Counted from the first letter of the stretch, positions 15,803 through 23,874 are shown. The stretch: DNA of 38,288 nt from Fimbriimonadales bacterium (GCA_025061985.1 JANXAW010000017.1:1-38288); one strand, 5' to 3'. Notes: generated from the sequence alone by a model not told the origin. Program-made: numbers and translations.

Positions 15803-16992
15803 TGAGACCGCGCGTTATCACGCCCGAAGCCGATGCGGGCACAAAGCGCCGCGCACTGGTGGCGGTGTTCCTAACGATTTGTGTGAGCCTCATCGGCTTC
15901 GGGATTGTGATCCCCTTATTGCCGTTTTATGCTCAGCAGTTCAACGCTTCGCCGTTTGAGATAGGGGTGTTGTTTGCTGCGTTTTCAGCGGCACAGTTGC
16001 TGGCTGCGCCGATTTTGGGGGAGTGGTCTGACCGCTACGGGCGTCGCCCCGTGCTGATTCTGAGCTTGCTTGGCTCGGCAGTGAGCTACGTTATGCTGGC
16101 GTTAGCGCCAAGCATGCTCTGGCTCTACCTTGCGCGCCTGTTAGACGGCTTTACGGGGGGCAACATCGTCACTGCACGCGCGTACATTGCTGACATCAGT
16201 GAGCCGGAGAAGCGTGCGCACAACTTCGGGCTAATCGGCGCTGCGTTTGGAATTGGTTTCATCTTGGGTCCTGCGTTGGGGGGTGGATTGGCGCGGTTCG
16301 GCTTGGCGACGCCTGCGTGGTTTGCGGCAGGGCTATCGCTCCTGGCAGCGCTGTATGCGCTATGGGCGCTGCCCGAAACCGCGCATCTGACCTCGGCAAA
16401 GCGCCCCTCGCCATGGCGCGCGATGCCCACGATACTCACGCGCAGCCCTGCTGCGCGCCTGCTATGGGTGAACTTCGTCCTGTGGGTAGGCTTCTCGGTG
16501 TATCAAACTACCTTCCCTTTGTTTGCTGCAACGCGCTTTCGCTTAGGACCGCAGGAGATTGGCTATGTGCTGGGGGTAGTGGGGCTAATGGGGGTGCTTT
16601 CACAAACCGTGTTGGTGGGGCGTGTGGTGCAAGCGCTGGGTGAGAAACCGACGCTTCTATTAGGGCTGGCGTTGAACATTGTCGGTTTAGGTGGGGCGGC
16701 GTTCACGCATGCGTTACCGATGTTCTACCTGCTGGTGAGCATTGCTACAGTGGGCGGCTCGTTAGGGCTGCCGTGCCTGACCAGTTTGATTAGCCAGTCG
16801 GCAGCTGCTGACGAGCAGGGGCGGATTCAAGGCGTGTCGGGCGCGCTGGAGAGCTTGGCACGGATTGTGGGACCCATCATGGGCAACGGCATGCTGGGCT
16901 ACAACGACGCCTTGCCGTATGGGTTCAGCGCGTTGCTGCTTGTTGTGGCAAGCCTGCTGATAGCGGGCGTCTCTTCGCGCCGCCGCGAGTAA
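15802..16992 (+). CDS. MFS transporter (TetA-like drug exporter family)
   Basis: A 396-residue major facilitator superfamily permease with about 12 membrane helices. MFS motif A between helices 2 and 3 is GEWSDRYGRRPVLI. Motif C of drug:proton antiporters is present as GFILGPALGG in helix 5. GFGIVIPLLPFYAQ in helix 1 is typical of the TetA/multidrug group. It would export a small molecule in exchange for protons; the substrate is unknown. Its ATG overlaps the secDF stop by one base, so it is translationally coupled to secDF, an unusual pairing. The next gene, at 17040, has its own promoter. Confidence 0.9.
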   Translation: MRPRVITPEADAGTKRRALVAVFLTICVSLIGFGIVIPLLPFYAQQFNASPFEIGVLFAAFSAAQLLAAPILGEWSDRYGRRPVLILSLLGSAVSYVMLALAPSMLWLYLARLLDGFTGGNIVTARAYIADISEPEKRAHNFGLIGAAFGIGFILGPALGGGLARFGLATPAWFAAGLSLLAALYALWALPETAHLTSAKRPSPWRAMPTILTRSPAARLLWVNFVLWVGFSVYQTTFPLFAATRFRLGPQEIGYVLGVVGLMGVLSQTVLVGRVVQALGEKPTLLLGLALNIVGLGGAAFTHALPMFYLLVSIATVGGSLGLPCLTSLISQSAAADEQGRIQGVSGALESLARIVGPIMGNGMLGYNDALPYGFSALLLVVASLLIAGVSSRRRE

Positions 16993-17009
16993 TCGCTGAC
17001 CGTGCGTTC

Positions 17010-17017
17010 GGTATACT
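17010..17017 (+). promoter_or_regulatory. -10 box GGTATACT of the SRPBCC-larB operon
   Basis: GGTATACT lies 22 nt upstream of the ATG at 17040, with GGAGG at 17026-17030 between them. Confidence 0.6.
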
Positions 17018-17039
17018 ACCGTAGCGGAGGACGACGGCG

Positions 17040-17471
17040 ATGCCCAGAATCGAGAAATCTGTGAGTGTCAACGCACCAGTGGAGAAGGTGTTTGAGGTGC
17101 TGCAGCAAGTCGAGTCGTTTGCGCAGTTTCTGCCCCATACGCGCCAAGCGCAAGTGTTGGAGCGCACTGACACTGGCGCGTTGGTGGAATGGGAAGTTGT
17201 AGCCCCTGGCGTGGGAATGCCTGTGCGGTGGAAGTCGCGCTACACTTTCGACACAGCCACTCACACGGCTACCATGCAGCCTGAGGGCGATGCGCTGGTG
17301 AAGCTTACCTGCGAGTGGCGCGTGGAGCCTGAAGGTGCGGGCAGCAAGCTCACAGCAACCGTAGACTACACGGCGAATGTGCCCCCGATCTTCACCAGCG
17401 TAGCGCAAAACGCCGTCAACACCATCATCCAAGACTGGCTAAACGGCTTCAAGCAGCGCGCGGAGGGCTAA
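17040..17471 (+). CDS. SRPBCC/START-like (polyketide cyclase family) protein 1
   Basis: A 143-residue single-domain SRPBCC protein, a helix-grip fold with a hydrophobic ligand cavity. The N-terminal pattern VNAPVEKVFEVLQQVESFAQFLP is typical of the cyclase/dehydrase (COQ10-like) branch. The middle is beta-rich, and a long C-terminal helix ends the domain (QNAVNTIIQDWLNGFKQRA). No catalytic residue can be assigned; members bind lipids, polyketides or quinones. It is followed 2 nt later by a paralogous gene, then by larB, so all three are probably one operon. It is cytoplasmic, with no signal peptide. Confidence 0.85.
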   Translation: MPRIEKSVSVNAPVEKVFEVLQQVESFAQFLPHTRQAQVLERTDTGALVEWEVVAPGVGMPVRWKSRYTFDTATHTATMQPEGDALVKLTCEWRVEPEGAGSKLTATVDYTANVPPIFTSVAQNAVNTIIQDWLNGFKQRAEG

Positions 17472-17473
17472 GC

Positions 17474-17935
17474 ATGCCACGAGTGGAGCTGGAGCTGGTC
17501 ATCCACGCCCCCCGAGAAACCGTCTACGCCGTCGCACGCGAGGTGGAGGCGTTCCCAGAGTTTATGCCCGATGTGAAGTCGGTGAAAGTCCTCGAAAAAA
17601 GCGAGGATGGCAGCCGTACTGTTACAGAATGGGTCGCCTACGCCTCGCAGCTCAAGCTCCAAGTCAAGTGGACAGAAGAAGACCTTTGGAACGATGCGAA
17701 CTACACTTGCCACTTCCGGCAGCTCAAGGGCGATTATGACCAGATGCAGGGGCTGTGGGAGTTTCTGCCGCATCCCGAAGGCACGCTCTTCCGCAGCACA
17801 CTGGATTATGAGCTGCGCCTGCCCTTATTGGGCGCGCTAGTGCAAAAAGTGGTGCACCACCTCGTGACGCTGAACTTGAAAGGGATTATGGAGGGCATCA
17901 AAGCGCGGGCGGAGGCGAAAGCGCGTGGAAATTGA
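17474..17935 (+). CDS. SRPBCC/START-like (polyketide cyclase family) protein 2
   Basis: A 153-residue paralogue of the preceding gene with the same architecture: VIHAPRETVYAVAREVEAFPEFMPDVKSV at the N terminus, then beta strands with TVTEWVAYASQLKLQVKW, and a C-terminal amphipathic helix (KGIMEGIKARAEAKARG). The FPEFMPDVKSV pattern is the COQ10/RatA-like signature. Tandem duplication followed by divergence is the likely origin. The gene overlaps larB by 11 nt, indicating coupled translation. Ligand and role are unknown. Confidence 0.85.
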   Translation: MPRVELELVIHAPRETVYAVAREVEAFPEFMPDVKSVKVLEKSEDGSRTVTEWVAYASQLKLQVKWTEEDLWNDANYTCHFRQLKGDYDQMQGLWEFLPHPEGTLFRSTLDYELRLPLLGALVQKVVHHLVTLNLKGIMEGIKARAEAKARGN

Positions 17936-18683
17936 ACGCATCCGCGCACTTTTGGAAGCGGTTGCGCAAGGCACGCTTTCAGTAGACGCTGCGCTAGAGG
18001 CATTGCGCGACCTGCCGTTCCAAGACTTAGGCTTCGCGCAGATAGACCACCATCGCGCGCTGCGCAAAGGCTTCCCCGAAGTAGTGTTTTGCCAAGGCAA
18101 GACGCCTGAGCAGGTTGCGGAAATCGTGGTGCGGCTGGCGGAGCGCGGGCGTGTTCTGGCTACTCGCGCAACAGAGGCGCACTATGAAGCCGTGCGTGCG
18201 CGCCTGCCTCAGGCAGTGTATCATCCGCAAGCGCGGGCGATTACCGTCGGCGCACCCCCACCTGCCCCTGAACAGCCCTACGGCGTTGTGTTGGCAGCGG
18301 GCACTGCCGACATCCCCGTTGCAGAGGAGGCTGCGCTCACGGCGCGGATGATGGGCGTGCGCGTGGAGACACGCTACGATGTGGGCGTGGCAGGGCTGCA
18401 TCGGCTGCTTGTGCATTTGCCCCTGCTTCACGGCGCGAAGGCAATCGTGGTGGTGGCGGGTATGGAGGGCGCGCTGCCGAGCGTAGTGGGTGGGTTGGTG
18501 CGTTGCCCTGTAATCGGCGTGCCTACCAGCGTGGGCTACGGGGCGCACTTAGGCGGGCTTGCGCCCTTACTCGCGATACTCAATAGCTGCGCGCCAGGCG
18601 TGGTGGTGACGAACATCGACAACGGCTTTGGCGCAGGCTACTGCATGGCGCTGATTGTGCAAGGCGCGCTCAGTCGGGAATGA
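17925..18683 (+). CDS. larB: LarB family nickel-pincer cofactor biosynthesis protein
   Basis: A 252-residue protein of the LarB family, which carboxylates and hydrolyses nicotinic acid adenine dinucleotide in the first step of nickel-pincer nucleotide (NPN) synthesis. It has the LarB N-terminal segment (LRDLPFQDLGFAQIDHHRALRKG, then FPEVVFCQGKTPEQVAEIV) and a C-terminal PurE/AIR-carboxylase-like domain: VLAAGTADIPVAEEAALTA, VVVAGMEGALPSVVGGLV, PVIGVPTSVGYGAHLGG and NIDNGFGAGYCMALI. The start is GTG 17925, inside the second SRPBCC gene. The larC and larE genes, needed to finish the cofactor, are not in the window. The 3' end overlaps the convergent dehydrogenase by 14 nt. Confidence 0.9.
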   Translation: MEIERIRALLEAVAQGTLSVDAALEALRDLPFQDLGFAQIDHHRALRKGFPEVVFCQGKTPEQVAEIVVRLAERGRVLATRATEAHYEAVRARLPQAVYHPQARAITVGAPPPAPEQPYGVVLAAGTADIPVAEEAALTARMMGVRVETRYDVGVAGLHRLLVHLPLLHGAKAIVVVAGMEGALPSVVGGLVRCPVIGVPTSVGYGAHLGGLAPLLAILNSCAPGVVVTNIDNGFGAGYCMALIVQGALSRE

Positions 18684-19704
18684 GGATGCTCTTGGCAGTC
18701 GCGCGTTGCTCCATCGCGTGAAACGCCGCGCGCCACTCTGTGAGGGGGAAGGTGCGTCGCAGTGGCGCAAGGCGCAGCTTGCCTGCTCCCATTAGCGTTA
18801 GCACGCGCTCCCAAGTTGCCCAAGTGTGGCTGAAAGTGCCTTGCAATCGGAGGTTCTTGCCCACCAGCGGGTCTAAACTAAAGCCCAGCGGTTCTGGTCC
18901 CCAACCGACTTTGGTGATTTGCCCATCGGGGCGCGCCACGCGCAAGCACGGCTCCAGCACTTCCGAGCGCCCCACGGCGTCAATGACTAAATCTGCGCCC
19001 AGCCCGTCGCCCTCACGCTTGACGATGGCTTCCACATCATCCTTGTCGGCGCAGAGAACGAGGTCAGCTCCAACGGCTTCAGCAACCTGCAAGCGCACGC
19101 CATCGGTGCTTAGCCCCACCAAGATGGCTTTGCGCGGGCTGTGAAGTTGCGCCATTTGCAGACACAGCAAGCCTATGGGACCACTACCAAACACCACCAC
19201 GAGGTCGCCGGGTTTGAGGCGCGAGCATTCGATGACCGCGTGGGCAGCGACGCAGCATGGCTCGGTCATCGCGGCGTCCTCAAAGCTCAGGTTGTCGGGC
19301 AGGCGGTGGAGCAGGCGGGCAGGCACGCGCACATAGCGCGCCATTGCGCCATTCACGCCGTAGCCAAAGCCCAACCGATGCGGGCAGAGGTTGTAGCGCC
19401 CCGTGCGACAGTAAACGCATTCTTCGCAAATCACGGCGGCGGTCTCGCACACCACGCGGTCGCCCACACGCCACCCCTGCACGCCTTCGCCTACCGCCTC
19501 AATGACACCCGCGAACTCGTGCCCCAGCACCACAGGCGTGTTCACATGCCACGATTGAGTGCCGTGATACTGGTGCAAATCCGAGCCGCACACGCCTACG
19601 GCACGCACGCGCACCACCACCTCGCCTGCACGAGGCATCGGCTCGGCTATCTCGCGCAACTCTACACTGCATGGCGCAAGGGCATATTGCACGACCGCTT
19701 TCAC
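18670..19704 (-). CDS. Zinc-dependent medium-chain alcohol/sorbitol-type dehydrogenase
   Basis: A 344-residue MDR-family NAD(P)-dependent dehydrogenase. Catalytic zinc ligands are C39 in GVCGSDLHQYHG and H62-E63 in GHEFAGV. The structural zinc loop has four cysteines, C93, C96, C99 and C107. The Rossmann fingerprint is VVFGSGPIGLLCLQM. The arrangement is like sorbitol or threonine dehydrogenase, but the substrate cannot be named. The start is GTG 19704 (VKAVVQYALA), 10 nt after a GGTACACT box; in-frame ATGs further upstream would run through the promoter and a hairpin. The gene is transcribed divergently from pcm and converges on larB with a 14-nt overlap. Confidence 0.88.
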   Translation of the reverse strand: MKAVVQYALAPCSVELREIAEPMPRAGEVVVRVRAVGVCGSDLHQYHGTQSWHVNTPVVLGHEFAGVIEAVGEGVQGWRVGDRVVCETAAVICEECVYCRTGRYNLCPHRLGFGYGVNGAMARYVRVPARLLHRLPDNLSFEDAAMTEPCCVAAHAVIECSRLKPGDLVVVFGSGPIGLLCLQMAQLHSPRKAILVGLSTDGVRLQVAEAVGADLVLCADKDDVEAIVKREGDGLGADLVIDAVGRSEVLEPCLRVARPDGQITKVGWGPEPLGFSLDPLVGKNLRLQGTFSHTWATWERVLTLMGAGKLRLAPLRRTFPLTEWRAAFHAMEQRATAKSILIPD

Positions 19705-19714
19705 AGCCACCTGA

Positions 19715-19722
19715 AGTGTACC
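19715..19722 (-). promoter_or_regulatory. -10 box GGTACACT of the zinc dehydrogenase
   Basis: Minus-strand GGTACACT ends 10 nt before the GTG at 19704. It supports this GTG over upstream start codons. Confidence 0.55.
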
Positions 19723-19729
19723 TGCTGGC

Positions 19730-19750
19730 GCGCCCATACAGGATGGGCGC
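19730..19750. promoter_or_regulatory. Inverted repeat in the -35 region of the dehydrogenase promoter
   Basis: Perfect 8-bp arms GCGCCCAT and ATGGGCGC are separated by a 5-nt loop. The repeat lies immediately upstream of the -10 box at 19715-19722, in the divergent spacer with pcm. It could be an operator; no regulator gene is adjacent. Confidence 0.4.
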
Positions 19751-19813
19751 CACACCTTCTGCGTGTACGGCACACTAACAGGAATCTCATCAAGTACGCC
19801 TAACGCGTATTCT

Positions 19814-20500
19814 ATGCCCGTTGACGGCATCGACTACCAGGCGCAGCTGGAGGCTCTGCTGGAGCAGATTCGCGCCAAAGGCGTGCGGGATGCCCGCGTG
19901 CTGGAGGCAATTCGCCAAACGCCGCGCCATCTGTTTGTGCCCGAAAGCCATCGCCACTACGCTTACATTGACCACGCGCTACCGATTGGGGAAGGGCAGA
20001 CAATTTCCCAGCCCTCGCTGGTTGCCCAGATGACCCAACTGTTAGAGCTGCAGGGCGACGAAAACGTGCTGGAAATCGGCACGGGTTCAGGCTATCAGAC
20101 GGCGATTTTGCGCCGCCTGTGCACGCGCCTGACAACGATCGAGCGCTTCCCGCGCCTTGCGTTGCAAGCCTATCGCAATCTGCAGCAGCTAGATTTGCCC
20201 CCAATCACTTTCGTGATCGGGGATGGCACTTGTGGCTTCCCGCCCTACGCGCCTTACGATCGGATCTTGGTGACGGCAGGTGCGCCGCCCAAAGTCCCTC
20301 AGCCACTCCTTGACCAACTTAGCCCGAATGGAGGTAAACTTCTGCTACCTGTAGGCTCGCGCCAATACCAAGTGCTAACACGCATCACCAAGCACGGGCA
20401 ACGGATCCGTTCCAAAACCTTCGGTGAGTGCGTGTTTGTGCCCTTGGTTGGCAAATACGGCTGGAAGCCAGACGAGGTGGACGGATGGCACACACTGTGA
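19814..20500 (+). CDS. pcm: Protein-L-isoaspartate O-methyltransferase
   Basis: A 228-residue SAM-dependent methyltransferase that starts repair of isoaspartyl residues in aged proteins. It shows ETISQPSLVAQM-like substrate loop GQTISQPSLVAQMTQLLEL, SAM motif I VLEIGTGSGYQTAIL, and the late DRILVTAGAPPKVPQPLLDQL with GGKLLLPVG. Length is typical (about 210-230). The ATG at 19814 (MPVDGIDYQAQ) is preferred; an in-frame GTG at 19763 would add 17 residues that do not look like the family. No good promoter box is visible directly upstream. It overlaps the enoyl-CoA hydratase gene by 16 nt. Confidence 0.93.
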   Translation: MPVDGIDYQAQLEALLEQIRAKGVRDARVLEAIRQTPRHLFVPESHRHYAYIDHALPIGEGQTISQPSLVAQMTQLLELQGDENVLEIGTGSGYQTAILRRLCTRLTTIERFPRLALQAYRNLQQLDLPPITFVIGDGTCGFPPYAPYDRILVTAGAPPKVPQPLLDQLSPNGGKLLLPVGSRQYQVLTRITKHGQRIRSKTFGECVFVPLVGKYGWKPDEVDGWHTL

Positions 20501-21270
20501 CGATTGAGCGCACACCGCCGATTACGCGCATCACGCTGAACCGCCCTGAGGTGCACAACGCTTTCAACGAAACGCTGATTGCGGAGCTAACGGAAGCGTT
20601 CGAGGCGTTGCGTGACGACGACGCCACGCGCGTGGTGGTCTTGCAGGGCGCGGGGAAGTCGTTTTGCGCAGGGGCGGACTTGAACTGGATGGGCAAGATG
20701 GTCAATTACAGCTTCGCTGAGAACTTAGAGGACGCGCGGGCGCTGGCACGGATGTTTGAGACGCTTGACCACTGCCCCAAGCCCGTGGTGGGACGCATTC
20801 ACGGGGCGGCGATTGGTGGGGGCGCAGGACTGGTTGCGGTGTGCGATGTAGCAATCGCAACGCCTGCTGCCCAGTTTGCCTTCAGTGAGGTCAAGTTGGG
20901 GCTGATTCCAGCGGTCATCGCGCCATATGTGCTGCGCAAAATCGGCTACGGCAACGCGCGTGCCCTGTTCATCACGGGCGAGCGGTTTAGCGCGGAGACG
21001 GCGCTTCGGATTGGTCTTATCCACCGCCTTGTGCCTGAAGAGCAGCTGGATGCCGAAGTAGATGCTGTGGTGCAGAACTTGCTCCAGAACGGCCCGAATG
21101 CAATGACCGCAGCGAAGATGCTGCTGCACGCAGCGCTAACCCTGCCGCACGATGAGTTCCGCTCGTTGACGATTGCGCGGATTGCTGAGTTGCGCGTCAG
21201 CGAAGAGGGGCAGGAAGGCATTCGCGCCTTCTTGGAAAAGCGCAAGCCTAAGTTTGGAGGTGGCGCATGA
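20485..21270 (+). CDS. Enoyl-CoA hydratase/isomerase family (methylglutaconyl-CoA hydratase-like)
   Basis: A 261-residue crotonase-fold protein that hydrates an enoyl-CoA. The first oxyanion-hole loop is KSFCAGADLNWM and the second is IHGAAIGGGAGLVAVCD. SEVKLGLIPAVIAPYV places the catalytic glutamates in the region typical of the methylglutaconyl-CoA hydratase branch of leucine breakdown, but other hydratases cannot be excluded. The start at 20485 follows GAGGTGG and lies within pcm. The stop overlaps the pfkA start by 4 nt (ATGA), so pcm, this gene and pfkA form a translationally linked group despite unrelated functions. Confidence 0.88.
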   Translation: MAHTVTIERTPPITRITLNRPEVHNAFNETLIAELTEAFEALRDDDATRVVVLQGAGKSFCAGADLNWMGKMVNYSFAENLEDARALARMFETLDHCPKPVVGRIHGAAIGGGAGLVAVCDVAIATPAAQFAFSEVKLGLIPAVIAPYVLRKIGYGNARALFITGERFSAETALRIGLIHRLVPEEQLDAEVDAVVQNLLQNGPNAMTAAKMLLHAALTLPHDEFRSLTIARIAELRVSEEGQEGIRAFLEKRKPKFGGGA

Positions 21271-22235
21271 GCCTTCGGCGCATCGGCGTACTGACCAGCG
21301 GTGGCGATTCGCCTGGCATGAACGCTGCTATCCGCGCTGTGGTGCGCACCGCGCTTTACTACGGACTGGAGGTCTATGGCATCAAGCGCGGGTATGCGGG
21401 GCTTCTGGCAGAAGAGATTGAGCCGATGAGTTCCATTTCCGTAGGAGGCATCATCAACCGTGGGGGCACGATTTTGCGCACCGCCCGCTGCGAGGAGTTC
21501 AAAACCCCCGCTGGACTGCAGAAAGCTGCCGCAATCTTGGACAAGCACGGCATCGATGCGCTGGTGATTATTGGGGGCGATGGCTCCATGCGCGGAGCCG
21601 TGGAGCTAAGTCGCATCTGCCCCGTGAAGGTGATGGGCATCCCTGGCACGATTGACAACGACATTCCCGGTACCGACTACTCTATCGGCTTTGACACGGC
21701 GGTCAACACCGCGCTGGAGGCGATTGACAAGGTGCGCGATACCGCCTATTCGCACGAGCGCGTGTTCGTGATTGAGGTAATGGGGCGCCACAAGGGCTTT
21801 ATCGCGCTGGAAGTTGGGCTGGCAGGCGGTGCCGAAGCGATTCTCATCCCCGAAGTGCCCTACGACTTAGCGGACTTGCTGGACAAGCTGCACGAAAGCT
21901 ACAAGCGCGGCAAAACCTCCAGCATTATCGTGGTGGCGGAGGGCGCAGCGCGCGCCGAGGATGTGAAAAAGTTTCTGCAGGAGCACACGCCCTATCACTT
22001 GCGAGCGTTGGTGTTGGGGCATATGCAGCGCGGCGGTTCGCCCACGGCATTCGATCGCGTGTTGGCAACGCAGTTAGGGCACTACGCCGTGCGTCGCCTT
22101 TTGGATGGGCACACCAACGAGATGGTCGGCCTCGAAGGCGGACGCCTCGTCAGCGTGCCGATTGAGTACATTCAGACCACTGTGAAAACAATTGATGTGC
22201 GCAAGTTGGAACTCGCGAACATTATGGCGACATAG
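21267..22235 (+). CDS. pfkA: ATP-dependent 6-phosphofructokinase
   Basis: A 322-residue phosphofructokinase A-type enzyme that phosphorylates fructose 6-phosphate in glycolysis. It has GVLTSGGDSPGMNAAIR at the N terminus and GGDGSMRGA at 103-111; glycine rather than aspartate after GGDG-S is typical of ATP use rather than pyrophosphate. The catalytic GTIDNDIPGTD has D130 as the probable base. VIEVMGRHKGFIAL binds fructose 6-phosphate, and LGHMQRGGSPTAFDR is near the C terminus. Length matches the bacterial tetramer. GGAGGTGGCGC precedes its ATG. zwf, for the competing pentose phosphate branch, lies nearby on the other strand. Confidence 0.95.
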   Translation: MSLRRIGVLTSGGDSPGMNAAIRAVVRTALYYGLEVYGIKRGYAGLLAEEIEPMSSISVGGIINRGGTILRTARCEEFKTPAGLQKAAAILDKHGIDALVIIGGDGSMRGAVELSRICPVKVMGIPGTIDNDIPGTDYSIGFDTAVNTALEAIDKVRDTAYSHERVFVIEVMGRHKGFIALEVGLAGGAEAILIPEVPYDLADLLDKLHESYKRGKTSSIIVVAEGAARAEDVKKFLQEHTPYHLRALVLGHMQRGGSPTAFDRVLATQLGHYAVRRLLDGHTNEMVGLEGGRLVSVPIEYIQTTVKTIDVRKLELANIMAT

Positions 22236-22261
22236 TTGCGTAAGATGCAGGGTGAGTGCCG

Positions 22262-22822
22262 ATGGCGAAGGCAAAGACGCGCCCCATGCCCTCTCGTAAG
22301 CGCAAACTGACGGAAGAAGCGTTTATGCGCTTGCCCGACGATGGGCGCAAGTATGAGCTGGTGGACGGAGTGGCGAAGGAAGTGCCTGCAGGGGTCAAAC
22401 ACGATGTGATTGGCATTGAGCTGGCGGTGCGCCTGAAGCCCTATCTCAAGGAGGTTGCATACATCGCAGGCGCCCAAGCGGGCTTTCGGATGACTTCGGG
22501 CAACATTCGCTCGCCCGATCTTTCAGTGATTTTCAAGCAGAGCCTGCCCGAAGGCAAGCTGCCTGAAGGCTTTGGCGACCGCGCCCCCGATATCGCGATA
22601 GAAATCGTCTCGCCCAACGAAGATATGCCCGACTTGATGCGCAAAATCGGCGAGTACTTTGAGTCGGGCGCACAACAGGTGTGGCTGCTGTTCCCTGAAC
22701 AGCGACGCGTGGTGCTCTACAACGCGCCCTTCGAATCCGTTGTGCTGAACGCGGATGACATCCTCACCACGCCCCTCATCCCTGGATTGCAGATTCGCGT
22801 AGGCGAACTCTTTGAGGTTTGA
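22262..22822 (+). CDS. Uma2 family (DUF820) PD-(D/E)XK nuclease-fold protein
   Basis: A 186-residue Uma2 protein. The fold is a restriction-endonuclease-like PD-(D/E)XK core: YELVDGVAKEV near the N terminus, RSPDLSVIFK carrying the PD aspartate, and DIAIEIVSPNE carrying the ExV strand. LMRKIGEYFESGAQQVWLLFPEQRRVVLY completes the domain. The family is often multiplied in cyanobacteria, Chloroflexota, Armatimonadota and Planctomycetota. Its biological role is not established. The start is ATG 22262; a GTG two codons upstream is possible. It lies 26 nt after pfkA. Confidence 0.88.
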   Translation: MAKAKTRPMPSRKRKLTEEAFMRLPDDGRKYELVDGVAKEVPAGVKHDVIGIELAVRLKPYLKEVAYIAGAQAGFRMTSGNIRSPDLSVIFKQSLPEGKLPEGFGDRAPDIAIEIVSPNEDMPDLMRKIGEYFESGAQQVWLLFPEQRRVVLYNAPFESVVLNADDILTTPLIPGLQIRVGELFEV

Positions 22823-22883
22823 CCGCGCGCTGGCGCAGGAGGCGGCTCCCCAACCGCGAACTTTGGGGCAAGGAGGGATGCCT

Positions 22884-23657
22884 ATGCGAGCGTTGTGGTG
22901 CATCGGCGCATGCGGGCTGCTGATAGGCATTGGCGTGGTGGCAGCGCAGCAGTGCATGACGGGAATTCGGGCAAAGCGGCTGACGGTCATTACCGACTCA
23001 CAGCAGCGCGCGAAGGAGATCCGCGCAGAGCAGGCGGAAATCGTCATCGACTCGATTCGGCTGAAAGCGAAGCGAATCGTCAAGCTCCGCCTGTTCAACG
23101 GGCGCGATTTGAGTGGTTGGAAAGCTTACTTAGCCGATCCGAACGCCAAGATGGAAGATGTGTGGCGCGTGGAAAACGGCATTCTGATTTGCAAAGGCAC
23201 TCCGTTGGGCTACCTCTACACTGAGAAAGACTACAAGAACTACATCCTGCGCTTGGAGTGGCGGTGGGCACCGGGCAAGCAACCGGGCAACAGTGGCGTA
23301 CTGCTGCGTGTGCACGGGGAGCATAAGATATGGCCCCGCTCGGTGGAGGCGCAGCTGATGTACATGAATGCGGGCGACTTCTGGCTCATCGACGGCGCGC
23401 CGCTGGAGACCGACCCCGCGTTTGTGGATAAGAACGCTCCGCGCCATCGCATACGCAAGAAAAACGCCGAGAAGCCCGCCCCTGAGTGGAACCAGTACGA
23501 GATTATCGTGTACAACGATCGCATCATCCTGCGCGTGAATGGCGAGACGGTCAACGAAGGCACGGGTGCAGAGGTCGTTGCGGGCAAAATCGCGCTGCAA
23601 TCCGAGGGTGGGGAGATTCACTTCCGCAACATCGAGCTGATAGTGCTGGAGGACTAA
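22884..23657 (+). CDS. Secreted DUF1080 (3-keto-disaccharide hydrolase-like) protein
   Basis: A 257-residue protein with a signal peptide (residues 1-22, hydrophobic CGLLIGIGVVAA). The concanavalin-like DUF1080 domain runs from about 67 to 256: LFNGRDLSGWKAY, VWRVENGILICKG, LRLEWRWAPGKQPGNSGVLLR, SVEAQLM and WNQYEIIVYNDRIILRVNG. Family members bind or hydrolyse sugars, including 3-keto-glycosides; substrate is unknown here. Residues ~26-66 form an unusual charged stretch (for example IRAKRLTVITD and IRAEQAEIVID) with alternating hydrophobics, like a short beta-repeat. The start is ATG 22884, 6 nt after GGAGGG; an ATG at 22878 is too close to it. Confidence 0.85.
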   Translation: MRALWCIGACGLLIGIGVVAAQQCMTGIRAKRLTVITDSQQRAKEIRAEQAEIVIDSIRLKAKRIVKLRLFNGRDLSGWKAYLADPNAKMEDVWRVENGILICKGTPLGYLYTEKDYKNYILRLEWRWAPGKQPGNSGVLLRVHGEHKIWPRSVEAQLMYMNAGDFWLIDGAPLETDPAFVDKNAPRHRIRKKNAEKPAPEWNQYEIIVYNDRIILRVNGETVNEGTGAEVVAGKIALQSEGGEIHFRNIELIVLED

Positions 23658-23874
23658 GAGGCGAGCGACTCGCCGCCATCGTCATTCCGAGCGCAACGAG
23701 GAATCTCAAACCCCTCGCTTCGCTCGGGGTGACAAAAGAAAGGGCAGTGGTTGGCGCAATAGCGACTAAAGTCGCGCCCTGTGCAAACGAAGCCCGCCTA
23801 CACGGGCTACTGACAGTGCTGGTAGCTCACCAACGATAGGCACGAAGACGGTTGATTACGCCTCGGAAGTCTCT
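23658..23874. repeat. Intergenic cluster of extragenic palindromic repeats
   Basis: This lies between convergent DUF1080 and zwf genes. It holds a hairpin just after the DUF1080 stop (GGCGAG/CTCGCC, 23660-23674). Next is a segment starting GTCATTCCGAGCGCAACGAG that pairs poorly with a later CTTCGCTCGGGGTGACA, resembling a widespread dispersed repeat type. Two more hairpins follow: GCGACT/AGTCGC at 23762-23775 and AGCCCG/CGGGCT at 23791-23808. No gene is seen. The hairpins may serve as a bidirectional terminator, though there is no T run. Confidence 0.6.
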
